Below, in pieces: positions 12,251-23,567 of a DNA stretch of 64,000 nt (the first letter of the stretch is position 1; every line of letters begins with the position of its first letter). Made by a program: the position numbers and the translations under genes. Below the pieces are notes generated by a model that was not told the DNA's origin, ran no database searches, and saw nothing but the letters and a program-made list of their open reading frames with translations. Source of the DNA: Syngnathus acus (Eukaryota; Chordata; Actinopteri; Syngnathiformes; Syngnathidae); the NCBI RefSeq assembly GCF_901709675.1, contig NC_051089.1, forward strand, positions 21,181,508 through 21,245,507. Reading direction: 5' to 3'.

Positions 12251-12339
12251 GATTCCCAAAACAGACATAGCCTGTATAGGTCTATCTTCCTCGGGGCACA
12301 ATAAAATAATAATCCGCCAAAGCAGTGGTCCCCAAGTTG

Positions 12340-12583
12340 CTTCTTGGTTACAATGGTGGTCCCTTATTTATTATGTTATTGTTTATTTATTATTTATTCA
12401 TCACTCTTATTATTCACTGTTTGTGCCTTCTTGTTTTTTGCTTTTTGTGTTGTTTACCTTGTATGTATATTGTGTACTATGTCTTGTCACCGTGGGATAG
12501 TGGGAACGTAATTTCGATCTCTTTGGTGTGTCTTGGCATGTGAAGAAATTGACAATAAAGCAGACTTGACTTTGACTTTGGAC
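12340..12583 (+). mobile_element. L2-type LINE 3' end
   Basis: The 3' untranslated end contains CACCGTGGGATAGTGGGAAC and AAATTGACAATAAAG, followed by a (CTTTGA)-like tail. The same tail sequence ends the L2 copy at 33431-34146. No coding region is retained. Confidence 0.75.
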
Positions 12584-13450
12584 AAAACCAGTTTGAAGAC
12601 CCTGGGCTAGATATACTGAAGACAACTTGATATTCAGTTGGATTTATCTTGTAATATTATTACTACTATTACATAACTGTTTTAAACACTTTTACCCAAA
12701 TCTTAAAAGTAAAACCATAGTTGTATGCAGTGTTCCCTCTAATTTTTCAAGTGTCTGTGCAAACACACAAGCTCCCTGTACACACTGTGGACCACTGTGT
12801 GCAACACCAGATTAAATAAATAAATAATAAATAAATAAACAAACAAATACATTTTGTCAATGAGAACTTTAACTTGCTAGGGGTCGGATTTTGTTTTGTG
12901 TGACAGCTCGTTTCTTTTCTGTCGATCCTTTGCGCTCTCTCGCAATAATGTACCGATCCCCTGTCCCATCTTGAGTCTTTATACAATTCCAACAGCTTTC
13001 AAATAACATTTCTGCTGAATGTGACGCTTGAGGTAGTCCAAGTTCCATTCCTTCCATATTTTTCCCTCCGTAAACTCGCCCGCCACTTTGCTTCACTGCA
13101 TATTTTGCAGAGGAGACCTTTCTCATTCGAAAAGAGAAAATCTCACCCAGTTTCACCGTTTCCTCTTGTAGTTGCACACAGTCATTCGTTTCGCCATGAT
13201 TAGCTAATTTAGCATTTGCATCGCTTGACTCCGCCGCACTGTCGTTAGCTAGCTAACTTGCGCGGCACGGATGGGCAGGACACGTGTCATACATACGTAT
13301 ATGTAGTGTAAGTGAACCATATCATATCATTGGCTGGACACCTGTTAATTACTGATTTACACAACAAAAAGACACAGAAAGAAAATCATTCGTCCACTTA
13401 ATTAGATTAGATTACGTCTAACATTAGATATTAATGTTATGATATATTAC
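12584..13450. other. Non-coding interval with one possible hAT end
   Basis: Near 12728 the sequence GCAGTGTTCCCTCTAATTTT resembles one end of a fish hAT family. No partner end was found. An AAAT-rich simple tract sits at 12810-12850. Nothing else was recognised. Confidence 0.45.
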
Positions 13451-13452
13451 TA

Positions 13453-14405
13453 CCGTTTTTTTTTCATGTATAATGCGCAAAATGTAACTAATTTATTGCC
13501 CTAAAATCTGGGGTGCGCATTATACATGGGTAGAATTAAAAAAAAAATTTTTTTTTTCTTTTTTTTTTTGTGAAGAAAATCATGGTACAACAATTTTTGA
13601 AGAAAATCTTGTCACGGATGGTTCTTTACAATGTCACTTTCCTCTCTTCATTTTAACCTAACTGAATGTGGTGCCTTTCTGGGCAGTCGGAGAAATCAAC
13701 GCCAACAAAAAAAATACATCCAGCCTAGTTAATAAATCACCAGAAAGATCACCATGACAATTGTGAATAATAAATAAATAATTATTATATATATTATATA
13801 TATTATTATTATAATAATAAATAATTGTGATAAATAACTGGAACATCACTCAAATATTGGTGATCCCGTTGAGAGTCTCACATATTTCTTCGCTATCGAG
13901 TTTGCTACTGCATGCGCAGTGATACTGACCGGCAGAATAACATCCGGTTGTTCCCAAAGATGATCTTTTTTCTGAAATAATTTTATGTTTACGGACTTAA
14001 GTAACCCGGTCGGGTAATACCAAAGACTATAAAAATGGGACCCATTGCCTCCCTGCTTGGCACTCAGCATTAAGGGTTGGAATTGGGGGGTTAGATCACC
14101 AAATGATTCCCGAGCGCGGCGCCGCTGCTGCTCACTGCTCCCCTCTCCCCCAGGGGATGGATCAAAATCACACGGGGATGGGTCAAACGCAGAGGACAAA
14201 TTTCACCACACCCAGACGCGTGTGTGACGATCATTGGGACTTTAAAAAAAAAAATCAAAATAAAAAATTTAAAAAAAAAATCAAAAAAAAAAAAATCAAA
14301 ATTTGGGTGCGTATTATACATGGGTACAGGCTTTTTTCCAGCATCGACATGCCATTTTTAGGGTGCGTATTATACATGGGGGCGCATTATACATGGAAAA
14401 AACGG
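13453..14405. mobile_element. TA-flanked TIR element containing a SINE
   Basis: The left end at 13453 (CCGTTTTTTTTTCATGTATA) and the right end at 14381-14405 are inverted repeats, with TA at 13451-13452 and 14406-14407. Repeated TGCGCATTATACATGGG / TGCGTATTATACATGGG motifs sit inside both ends. The interior holds AT-rich sequence and a SINE at 14004-14243. It is related to the element at 10490-10904. Confidence 0.85.
14004..14243 (+). mobile_element. SINE copy, head truncated
   Basis: Begins ACCCGGTCGGGTAATACCAA and continues through the same body as the copies at 10162 and 39836, to ACGATCATTGGGACTTTAA. It is nested inside the TIR element. Confidence 0.88.
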
Positions 14406-14413
14406 TAATCGAG

Positions 14414-15215
14414 GTAGCGATCCTATCCTATTAGCGTAAGAATAGAATAGAATAGAATATAGAATAGAATAGATCTTTATTGTCATTGTCACACATGTAC
14501 AACAAAATTTAAAAAGTGCCAACCGATCAGCGCATGAGATAAAAAAATAAATAAATAGAAAAAAAATACAAGCTAAAACCCACAGAAGAACATACACAGA
14601 CATATTCATTTACGTTTAGCGGCATTCAATGTGACTACCGCCGTAGGGTAAAACTTTTGGCGAATCTGCTAGTCCTTGACCTAATTGATCTATAGCGTCT
14701 GCCTGATGGCAACAGTTCGAAAAGGGAGTGGCCAGGGTGGGAAGTGTCCTTCAGAATGTTCTGTGTTTTTTTGAGACAGCGGGTTCTGTGTAGGTCTTCC
14801 AGTGTGGGGAGAGGGCAGCCAATGATCTTCTGTGCTGTGTTGATGACCCCTTGGAGCTTTTTCCTCTGAGCAGCAGTGCAGCTGGAGTACCAAACACATA
14901 TACAGTACGTTAAAGTGCTTTCTATGGAGCAGCGATCGAAGGACACCAGCAGTCTTTGTGTGATGCTGTGCCTCCTCAGCACCCTTAGGAAGTAGAGTCT
15001 CTACTGGGCCTTTTTTAGCAGCTCAGAGGTGTTCACGCCCCAGGTGAAGTCCTTCTCGATGTGGACTCCCAGGTAGCGGAAGGAGGACACCCTCTCCACA
15101 CAGACCCCGTTGATGATAACTGGTGGAATGTCCGTTTTATTTTTCCTCCTAAAATCAATGACCATGATGGCAGCCTGTTGTATTGGAAAAAGCAAGCGGT
15201 TGGGTTTGTTCAATT
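14414..15215 (-). mobile_element. L2-type LINE, 5' truncated
   Basis: A minus-strand LINE 3' part. The 3' terminus (left side, 14420-14475) is the (GAATA)n tail followed by ATCTTTATTGTCATTGTCACA, i.e. TGACAATAAAGAT when read in sense. The reading frames at 14635-15213 encode the end of an L2/Maui-type reverse transcriptase. Confidence 0.9.
14635..15213 (-). pseudogene. L2-type reverse transcriptase C-terminus, broken
   Basis: Sense translation on the minus strand gives IMVIDFRRKNKTDIPP and SSFRYLGVHIEKDFTWGVNT (thumb region) in one frame. A second frame gives SIESTLTYCICVWYSS and HPGHSLFELLPSGRRYRSIR, the conserved L2 carboxyl end. The palm motif FADD is missing, so the copy is 5' truncated. 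A frame change near 14985-15000 separates the two parts. It is non-functional. Confidence 0.9.
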
Positions 15216-15942
15216 CCTATTTATTTCTAGAACTTCTTCAGCGTTCCACAACATCGGCATACTCTCAACTCGACTTAAATACGCAGAAAAAAAAATTGGG
15301 GTCCATGACCAAACCGTGTTAGAAAGTCGTGTAGAATCGAAGTGCGTAAAATCGAGGTTAAGCAGTATACGTATATACACTATCGTTCAAAAGTTTGGGG
15401 TCACTTAGAATTCTCCTTATTTTTAAGTATATACGTATAATTATGATAAAATAATAATAATATATAATATATGAGACTTGTGTCGTAAACACGAAACAAC
15501 GTAACTCGAGACCGTCGTAAACCGAGGACCTCCTGTAATAATAAACGTGAATCCACTGTGTATTCGATGCAACTTTACTTGCAGAATTCTCATAACATCA
15601 TGCCAACAACATAACATGAGTAATGTTATGTTATGTACACGTCACCAAGGTGTAAAATAATGCAAGTTATTTATTCTTTCTTGTGCGTCCCGGTACTGAA
15701 TGATCCACTGACCGGTACCGGTCCGTGGGCCGGGGTGGGGGACCACTGCTCCATTCCACGCGATGAAAAGTCATGTTGCGCGACGAGCAGCCTCCCCCAC
15801 CCGCCTTGTCAAATGGCAATGATAAGTTATCATCCTGTGCGAGCATTCAGGAATTTGGCGTTGAACCACAAATTACTCTTAAAGATATTGTTTTTGTTGC
15901 TTTGCACCTTTACCTTTGCAATTTTCTGGTTCTTTGGGCAAA
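15216..15942. other. Interval with several transposon end fragments
   Basis: At 15375-15410 TATCGTTCAAAAGTTTGGGG matches the tip of a common fish Tc1 inverted repeat, present here as a single end. At 15515-15540 GTAAACCGAGGACCTCCTGT resembles a MITE terminus. At 15690-15755 ACCGGTACCGGTCCGTGGGC followed by GACCACTGCT resembles a hAT end. None can be paired. Confidence 0.5.
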
Positions 15943-16193
15943 CGACTGTTTTAAATTGTGTGTTCAATGTTGCCCTCTCTGCATCCATTGCAGCCTGGTC
16001 ATTCTGGAAGAGGGATCCTCCCATATTTGGTCTCTTCTCAAGATTTCCCATTTTTCCCCAATTGGGGTTTTGAGTTTTTCCTCACCCTCCTGGGAGTTAA
16101 GATCGGTGGATGTTGAGAATTGCCCATGTGAAGCCCTTTGAGACTTGGCTGTGATTAAGGGCTATATAAATAAACTTGACTTGACAAACAAAA
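15943..16193 (+). mobile_element. LINE 3'-terminal fragment (GAAGCCCTTTGAGAC family)
   Basis: The block TCTGCATCCATTGCAGCCTG ... GAAGCCCTTTGAGACTTGGC ... AATAAACTTGACTTGAC recurs at 49106-49505 (+) and at 51545-51830 (-). In the last copy it follows a decayed LINE coding region, which identifies it as a LINE 3' untranslated region. Confidence 0.78.
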
Positions 16194-16332
16194 AATAATA
16201 CAGTATGAATAGGATGAGTGAAAGCGATGAGAAAATGCCAAAATGCCAAAGGGTAACAGCGCGAAGCAACTTTTTTTTTTGATTGACGGAAGAAAAGAAT
16301 TATAAACCTTTCATTTTTGGAACCAGAAATTT

Positions 16333-16362
16333 ACAGTTTTTTCCCATGTATAATGCGCAAAA
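16333..16362. mobile_element. Orphan TIR of the CATGTATAATGCGC family
   Basis: CAGTTTTTTCCCATGTATAA followed by TGCGCAAAAT matches the left end of the element at 13453. The sequence then switches abruptly to a LINE, so the element is broken. A vague AATGCGTATTACAGG at about 16770 may be its other side. Confidence 0.5.
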
Positions 16363-16745
16363 TACCTCAAAGAACTCCTTGCCCCAAAACCTGCCACCCG
16401 AAGCCTCCGCTCATCCAATTCACACCTTCTCCACGTTCCGAAAACCAAACTGCGCACCATGGGCGACCGGGCCTTCTGCCATACAGCCCCTACACTGTGG
16501 AACTCCCTCCCCGACCACCTAAGAGCACCCCAATCCACTGACTCTTTCAAAACTGGACTTAAAACTCACCTCTTTACCTTAGCATTTCCGTAATTTCTCT
16601 CATATCTTGGTTGTCGTCCAGTTGTTTTAAACTTGTCCTTGTTTTGCTTTCTTGTTTTTTATCTGCCATGTAGCACTTTGAGATTCCCCCGAATGTAAAG
16701 TGCGTTATAAATATAATTTATTATTATTATTATTATTATTAAAGA
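16363..16745 (+). mobile_element. LINE 3' end, with (TTA)n tail
   Basis: Contains an open LINE carboxyl-terminal frame (16399-16593), then a 3' UTR ending AAAGTGCGTTATAAATATAA and a (TTA)n tail at 16718-16741. The 5' part is truncated. Confidence 0.85.
16399..16593 (+). pseudogene. LINE ORF2 carboxyl terminus, open to its stop
   Basis: Reading from 16399 gives 64 codons and a TAA stop at 16591-16593 with no internal stop. Recognisable pieces are RSLRSSNSHLLHVPKTKL, MGDRAFCHTAPTLWNSLP and SFKTGLKTHLFTLAF. This is the carboxyl end seen in many fish LINE polyproteins, with the recurring LWNSLP...FK..LKTHLF pattern. The RT and endonuclease regions are absent, so it is a fragment, not a gene. The clade (CR1/Rex-like or other) cannot be settled from this piece. 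Confidence 0.8.
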
Positions 16746-17272
16746 GCGAGAGTTCAGTTCTAAACCTAAATGCGTATTACAGGTAATATTTTATTTCACA
16801 ACACTTTGCCTTGTTCCAAAGTTTATTGGAGAACTCAAAAGAGGGACAAGAATAACTGAACAAAAAGACAAGATAAAGACTAGAACGACGAGACAAGAGA
16901 CAAATCAATGATCCGACAGGGAGTGCAGGGCAGACAGGACTTAAATACTCTACAGGTAACAAGAGGCAGGTGACTGTGATTACATTGATTGTGAGGCAAC
17001 CCAGGAGGGGAGGGGCGATGCGAACAGAAACCATGGTAACCTGGACATAATAAAGCACCTGGTGACGAGACGTGACACAAACTAAAAGATGACATTTCTA
17101 ACGTCATCATTTCTAGCTCAGACTAAGTACAGATGTCTGAGTGAGGACAGTACATATAAAATACCAGCCAAACAAACCATTACTGAGCACACCAGTCAGT
17201 TTAGTTTCTTCTTAATTTGCATAGAGCTTGCACTGAGAAGGGAAAAAATGGATTAACAGGCTTGCAAACAAT

Positions 17273-17316
<44 letters not shown>

Positions 17317-18708
17317 CTTAAAGTAGCTAATGATGAAACCTGACAAAGCACACCTAAACTTTAAAAATAGACCTAAATCTGTTTTTTTCAAGTTGGAAGA
17401 AGATCCTAATTTTGTAGAAAAGTCTAATGCTTCATGTGTGTAAACAAAGAAGAACATTTAGACCATTTCTTGCGGCTGAATTTTCCTTAGTTTTTTTTTA
17501 TGTAATAAGAAAATGTAAAGATGATAAAATAATATTAATAATAAATTAATAATAAAATTCCTGCTTTTGATTTTTGTCTATTTTATTTGATCATTTCCGT
17601 ATGTTGATTAGCTTCTCACCCATTACTCCGGACTTGAGTAATTTTTTCGCTGAATAGTGATTAACAGGAGGACTACATTTTATTTTTACCATATTAATAG
17701 AAAGAGAAAGAGGTGCCTAGGTGTGACTGCCCACTGAGAATATTAAATACACAGATTTAAGTGTGTGCATTTCCATACCTTGTAGCTACTTTTTGCCGTC
17801 CACTTTGATTAATGATGTATACTAAACAAGGAACTGTCAAACCTGAAACACAATCTGCATTGCTTACATTTATAAGATTGTCACACTTGATCATAGTGCA
17901 TGTTCGTTGTTGCTCGGTTACTACTGGCTGGCTAATGTGAGATGCTGGCACAAATTAATCACTTTAAAAAATCAACCCCAGTTGGACAGACACACAATAA
18001 TATAATAGGTAATGAGGGAATAAAAGGTTGAAGAAGTAGAAAACAAAAATGTGAAAAGGCAGGAGAAGCGGTGAGCAAGTAAAAAGTCAAGTGTTCCCAG
18101 TAAAATAAAGTATGAGGCATGATAAGCACATGAAGTTTCAAGAGAAGTGGAGACACATTTTCATGTCATCTTCATTGCATGAACTCTCTCTGCTTAGTTT
18201 CCAAATCAACCTGAAGCACCTTGTCCCAATGACACAACCACAATCTGCCTGGCAATAAATTCAGATAAAAGAATCAACACGGCTCAGTGCTTCACTTTGG
18301 GAAGAACAAAGATGTATCCACAGGACAAGTTTGATTTGGTCAAGTCCAAAATAGCACAATGTACAAAGTATGCAATGAGAAACTTTGCCACAATATTTAG
18401 AAGCTGTTTGAAATCAGCAAAAGTCACTGTTATTACTTAAGAAACAGAAGAGACTTTAGAAAAAATAATTAAAAGAACTAATATTAAACAATTGTGTGTC
18501 TTTGTCAAAGGGGTCAATTTATGGAAAAACTGCGATAATTAATTGAAAAAATGTGAATTTCTTGTGTTCATAAAGAGGTTTAATGATATTGTGTTACAAA
18601 AATCTAAAGTTATAGATAAATAGTAAGTATACTAATATGAGGCTATTGCTTGTTTGTTTTGTTCTAGAATAGGCGATAGAATGTTAATCCCATGACAGCT
18701 TGTACTAT
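16746..18708. other. Non-coding interval with one (AAC)n microsatellite
   Basis: A (AAC)n tract of about 50 bp lies at 17266-17317. The stretch 16790-17090 starts with a TTTATTGGAGAACTC-type polyadenylation-like sequence and is rich in GACAAGA/GACAGG. A similar style recurs at 43765-44140, suggesting an unclassified dispersed repeat. The rest is AT-rich with nothing recognised. Confidence 0.5.
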
Positions 18709-18958
18709 TACCGTATTGGCCCGAATATAAGACTGCCCCGATTATAAAACGACCCCCCTTTTTCAAGACTGAAGTTTGAAAAAAAAAAATATATATATAC
18801 TTTTTTTTTTTTTTTTGAACGCCAAATTTAATTTTTATACAGAAAATATTTACAGTGTATCTGAAACGAATGACAATCTGAATAAGAAAAAACATTGCAA
18901 TAAAATAATGCAAACTGGTTTAAACTTGAGAGTAGCTGAGATCTGCCATGTCAGAACA

Positions 18959-19410
18959 TTACTCCTCACAAACATCCTCTGCCTCGCTGTGCTCAGTGTC
19001 ACTGTCCTCACCCCCATCCTCTGGCTCCGCTGGCTCCTCCCATAGCACGTCATCCTCACTGCCGTCCAGGGCATTTGATATGCAACATTTCTTGTATGGT
19101 ATGTTTAGCTCTTTGGCTATTTCCATGGCCTTGAGCTGAATGACAGCTCTGCTGATGGGCATCCCGTCCATTCGTTTCTCGCACACCCTCCTGTCGAACT
19201 CTTGAAAGTGGCCGCTCTGAGGACCACGGAAAGCTTTTCTCTGATTGTGAGCATTTTTTAGGCGATCTTTTTGAGCTCTCCATCTCCATACATTATACTC
19301 TGTGACACCATATTTCACAGCCGCTTTGCAATTGTTTGAAGACTCTGCCTCATTTATCACCATCATCTTGAAGTTTGCATCATAACTTCTCCTCAGCTGC
19401 CGGTTAACCT
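18959..19410 (-). pseudogene. pogo/Tigger-like transposase, deletion derivative
   Basis: The frame begins upstream of the first Met with QLRRSYDANFK (about 19400 downward) and continues MMVINEAESSNNCKAAVKYG, EYNVWRWRAQKDRLKNA, RKAFRGPQSGHFQEFDRRVC and QLKAMEIAKELNIP. This is the N-terminal helix-turn-helix DNA-binding region of pogo-type transposases. The whole DDE catalytic core is gone: right after KELNIP the frame jumps to the acidic carboxyl tail (DGSEDDVLWEEPAEPEDGGE ... EAEDVCEE, stop near 18959). The result is about 150 codons with DNA-binding and acidic-tail parts only. Start codon and upstream promoter are not clear. Confidence 0.85.
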
Positions 19411-19630
19411 GGCCGATCTTTGACCCACTTTTCTCCAGATTGTCACTACGTTTCTGTTGGGGAGCCTGAGGACTGTATGGGGGGTTGGCTCGGAAGGTTA
19501 TGCTCTTTTCGCCCCCGGGTGTCAGTCAGAACACAGGAGGGAAGACGTGGTTCAGTTTTGATTGCTTTATTGAATTATTGGCAAAAAAGTAACAGGCACT
19601 GTGGTTAATAGGGGCATACAGGCAAACTGG

Positions 19631-19680
19631 TGTGTGTGTGTGTGTGTGTGTGAGTGTGGTGTGTGTGTGGTATGTGTGGT
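19631..19680. repeat. (GT)n microsatellite
   Basis: TG-rich tract inside the pogo-like element. Confidence 0.9.
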
Positions 19681-20480
19681 TCTGCAACAGACAGAAATAA
19701 GCACGTAAGTCAACGCTCAACTTCTGAAGTCACACAACACGACGGCACACATTACATAACTGACTGGACGTAACGGTTCCACTATACTAAATAACCATGA
19801 ATGAAATACTCTCGGCAACACACCAAACATAAGTCATCGAGACAACAAAATACATTTGCTGGCGACCGTTAGTCGCCGTGGCGTTGCGTAACGGCTACTC
19901 GTACACTGCGAGGAAAACTTAAAGGAGTGCGCCGAAGCTACCAATCAAACGGCGCACACACGAAACAAACCGCGATCAGACAAACGGGACAACAGTAGAC
20001 AGTAGTAACAATGAAATGTATATACTCACTTTGTGTCAAAGACGCACACGATCACAGCAACACACTCAGTCGATACCAGAAACTTCTAATTTACCGCTGT
20101 GCACAAGCTCCAACAATCGCGATAAGCTCAGATAACTCACGCGAGACTTAAGGCGCGGTGAGGTAACTGTCCAACATTTTAACATCAACATAAGAACCTT
20201 TCTAACAGTTTCTCCATTTTCTGTTATCTCTTCTCTTATCTTTCTTACCGCTATTTTTTATTTTTCTTCTTCGTGCTACCGCTATTTTTATTTTTATTCT
20301 TCGTGACAGGGGTTCGCTTTGACCTGGGGAGTTAAGTTCAGCATTCGCTTTAAAGATATCTGGCGCCATCTAGCGTTGTGAATGGGTATAATGTCTAGAC
20401 CTCGAATGTAAGACGACCCCCACTTTTTCAGTCTTATTTCAATGCAAAAAACACCATTTTATATTTGGGCCAATACGGTA

Positions 20481-20668
20481 ATTTGTGCAGAAAATGAACA
20501 TTTCCAACACTAACAGGAGTGTTTTTTAAACATGTTCAATAAATACTGTTTCAAACATGTTCAATAAATGCTTTTCCAATTCCAAAAACATAACTGTGTA
20601 AATAATCGTGATTTCAATATTGAACAGAATAATCGTGATTATAATTTTTAGCTATAATCGAGCAGCCC
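20481..20668. mobile_element. Possible hAT end fragment
   Basis: Contains AATAATCGTGATTATAATTT and ends ATAATCGAGCAGCCCTA, i.e. one end of the fish hAT group whose tip reads AGGGCTGCTCGATTA. Two near-identical CATGTTCAATAAAT motifs occur at 20530-20570. The left end was not found. Confidence 0.45.
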
Positions 20669-20675
20669 TATAATA

Positions 20676-20792
20676 TGAGTGTGTGTGTGTGTGTGTGTTT
20701 GTGTGCGTCTGTGTGTGTGTGTGTGTGTGTGCGTGTGTGCGTGTGTGTGTGTGCGTGCGTGCATGCGGGCCCGCGCGTGCGTGTGTGATTTG
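20676..20792. repeat. (GT)n/(GC)n microsatellite
   Basis: About 115 bp of alternating GT with GC interruptions, of the purine-pyrimidine alternating type. Confidence 0.95.
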
Positions 20793-21074
20793 CTTTTGGT
20801 ACTGCCTTTGCTTCTCATCGCTTTCTATGAGCTTTAAAAGAGTTCATAAACACCTCATTATAGGTGGAGTCATATTATTTTTTGTAAGTTGTTTTTGGGT
20901 CTATCATGGGCGCTAAATGTCATACACTCTCCAGATTAAATTTGATTGAGACATTTAGGAATGGAGTAAAAAGCTTTCTGACCTTTTGGATTTACTTTTT
21001 CGAATGACTAACACGCACACATTATAGTTTCTTGTACATGTTCGTCCTTCGCTTTCGAAGATGACCATGTGACT

Positions 21075-21503
21075 TCACAGTGTCTTATGGGTGCGAAGAT
21101 GGCTGATGAGGCCAATCCCTGCACGGAATGACCGGTTGTAGTGGGGGCAGGTTAGGGTTGAGGGCTGGTTGGGTGGGAGGGAAGAACTGTCTTTGGTTTT
21201 GCGAAGCTGTCGGTTCCGTTCCGCTTCATGGCTGCGTCGCTTTTCAAAGTCTGCAACGCCATGCTTGACTGCAGAGCGCCAGTTTGGTCGGTGTTGGGCA
21301 TCGGCCTCCCAGGTCTCTGGGTCCAGACCGCAACTTTTGAGACTGGCCTTTAGGGTGTCCTTGTACCGCTTCCGCTGGCCGCCACGAGAGCGCTTGCCAA
21401 GGTGTAGTTCGCCGTACAGAAGCCTTTTTGGAAGGCGTTCGTCTGGCATGTGGCAGACATGACCAGCCCATCTCAGCTGGGAGCGCTTGAGGATGGCATA
21501 GAT
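21075..21503 (-). pseudogene. LINE ORF2 carboxyl-terminal domain, separated by a MITE
   Basis: Sense translation gives LRWAGHVCHMPDERLPKRLL, GELHLGKRSRGGQRKRYKDT, SCGLDPETWEADAQHRPNWR and a zinc-finger-like end (CPHYNRSFRAGIGLISHLRTH). The second Cys of the expected C..C pair reads Tyr, so the finger is damaged. It continues the frame at 21725-21850 on the other side of the MITE. Stop is near 21075. Confidence 0.87.
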
Positions 21504-21716
21504 CAGGGGTCACCAACTCCGGTCCTCAAGGGTGCCAATCCAGCCTGTTTTAGATGTATCCCCCCTGCAACACACCTGATTCAAATAATCAGGATCGCTA
21601 TCAGCCTTAATAGAGCTTGCTGATGAGCTGATCATTTGAATCAGGTGTGTTGTTGCAGGGCTGCACCTAAAACAGGCTGGATTGGCGCCCTTGAGGACCG
21701 GAGTTGGTGACCCCTG
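21504..21716. mobile_element. Foldback hAT MITE with perfect 8-bp target duplication
   Basis: The 213-bp element is nearly one palindrome. Both ends read CAGGGGTCACCAACTCCGGT inward, and similarity continues through CCAATCCAGCCTGTTTTAG to the middle. It is flanked by GCATAGAT at 21496-21503 and 21717-21724. It has no coding region. Confidence 0.96.
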
Positions 21717-21752
21717 GCATAGATGCTTTCCATCTCTGCCCTGTGGAGGACC

Positions 21753-23402
21753 TCAGTGTCTGGGATCTTGTCCTGCCATCTGATGTTCAGTGGGTTCCTG
21801 AGGCATCTCAGGCATTGAGCTGCTTTGCATGTCGGCTGGAGACGGTCCATGTCTCACAGGCATAGAGGAGCGAGGGGAGGACAACAGCACGGTAGACCTT
21901 GAGTTTGGTCTGCAGGCAGAGCGTTCCCAGACAGAGCTGCGGAGTCTGCTGAAGGCTGCATTCCCATGTGCCACCCTGTGCATGATTTCCTCATCTATAT
22001 TGGCCATACGGGACAGGGTGCTACCTAGGTAGACGAACTTTTCAGCTGCCTTGAGATGTTCACCATTCACGCTGATGAGGGGCTCAGTGTAAAGGGCTCC
22101 TGGAGCAGCTTGGTACATCACCTCTGTCTTTTTTGTGCTGATGGTGAGGCCAAAGTCAGAGCATGCTGTGGCAAAGATGTCCATGCTCAGTTGCATTTCC
22201 ATCTGGCTGGATGCACTGAGTGCACAGTCGTCCGCGAAGAGGAAGTCGCGGACTGTGGTCGTCTGCACTCTAGTTTTTGCCTGTAGTCTCCTTAGGTTGA
22301 ACAGCTTGCCATTGGTGCAGTAGCGCAGGTCTATTCCCATGTCCCTAAAACGGTATGTGTCTGTCAGCATGGCTGAGAACATCATGCTGAACAGAGTGGG
22401 TGCCAGAACACAGCCCTGCTTGACTCCGTTTCCCACCTGGAAGGGCTCAGCGTTTGCACCGTTGTCTTGGACTCGTGCCTGTATTCCATCATGGAACTCG
22501 CGAACCATGTGGTTAAAGATGTTGGGACAGCCAAACTTTGACATGATCTTCCAGGGGTGCATCCAGGAGGTCCTGTTGCGTTTTGGAAGGCAGAAGACTG
22601 AGTTGGTGATCAGGAGCTCGTGTGCCGCACAGGTCTCCAGCAGGAGGGTGCCATTGCTGTTACAGCTGCCCGTGCCATTTTTGCCGAGGACCCCTTCCCA
22701 GGACTTGTGGTCGGTGCCGACTCTGGCATTAAAGTCGGCAAGAATGATGAGCTTATCTGCCCTGGGCAATGCAGTGATCGTGGCTGTCAGGTCCTCGTAG
22801 AACCTCTCCTTCTCATCGTCTGGGTTAGTCATCGTGGGGGCATAGGCGCTGATGAGTGTGGCAAAGTGTTTGCCAGGAAGAGGCAGGCGCAGTGTCATCA
22901 GGCGGTCATTGACACCTTTGGGAAGCGCAGCCATCTTATTGACCAAGTTGGATTTGATGGCAAAGCCGACTCCTGCGTCGCGTCTCTCTGCCTCAGTGCG
23001 ACCGATCCAGAAGAATGTATAGCCAGCACCACCTTCTGTCAAGCGACCCTCTCCAGCTAGACGGGTCTCGCTGAGGGTAGCGATCTGGATGCCATACCGG
23101 TCCAGCTCTCTGGCGATCAGGGCAGTTCTTCTCTCAGGTCTTGATGTGGCGCCAGCCCTATCGAGAAGTGTGTGCACATTCCATGCGCCAAGGGTGATTG
23201 TCCTGTTTCCTTGTTTCTTACCGCTGGTAATGGGACTCCTGCCAGCCGCGGCCAGCTGGCCAGGAAGAGGTGAGGAAGGCAATTTTTGGGGCACCTTTTC
23301 TAGCCCATTCCTCATGCCAGGAGGTAGGCAGTGCAAACCTAAATAGGGCTGCCTAGTCGCTCGGGGGGCTGCCGGAATCCAGTGCTGCCGTTCACTAGAC
23401 AA
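21753..23402 (-). pseudogene. LINE endonuclease-RT frame, in-frame deletion fusion (549 codons)
   Basis: The frame opens at 23402. An apurinic-type endonuclease follows with LGAWNVHTLLD, ATLSETRLAGEG, ISAYAPTMTNP and LADFNARVG. Near 22548-22560 the sequence RTSWMHP, which normally precedes the catalytic end of the endonuclease, is joined directly to KIMSKFGCPNIF from the RT fingers. About two hundred residues are therefore missing, yet the frame stays open. The RT part keeps VKQGCVLAPTLFS and FLFADDCALSA (catalytic FADD), then KFVYLGSTLSR. After ERSAC near 21860 the frame shifts; the real continuation is in another frame (RCLRNPLNIRWQDKIPDTEV, 21850-21725). It cannot make a working endonuclease. 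The clade is probably RTE-like but uncertain. Confidence 0.87.
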
Positions 23403-23510
23403 TGACCCTATGGCCCGAGTTTGTGACTATAGCTTCCAGTGAAGTCCACACCTGCCACTTCACCACTTGCCCGACGCCGCAGGACTTGGAAGGGGGGGAG
23501 CAATTGCGGG

Positions 23511-23565
<55 letters not shown>
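23511..23565. repeat. (GT)n microsatellite
   Basis: About 26 uninterrupted GT units within the 5' part of the LINE. Confidence 0.97.

Positions 23566-23567
<2 letters not shown>

Larger units (their letters stand above)
18711..20478 (-). mobile_element. pogo/Tigger-like DNA transposon, internally deleted
   Basis: The left end CCGTATTGGCCCGAATATAA at 18711 and the right end TATATTTGGGCCAATACGG at 20460-20478 are inverted repeats flanked by TA (18709-18710, 20479-20480). The interior holds part of a transposase on the minus strand, a (GT)n tract at 19631-19680 and unassigned sequence. Length is 1768 bp. Confidence 0.85.

Noticed and set aside
22339-23346. Plus-strand frames of 85-153 codons
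   Set aside because: Antisense shadows of the minus-strand LINE endonuclease-RT frame.
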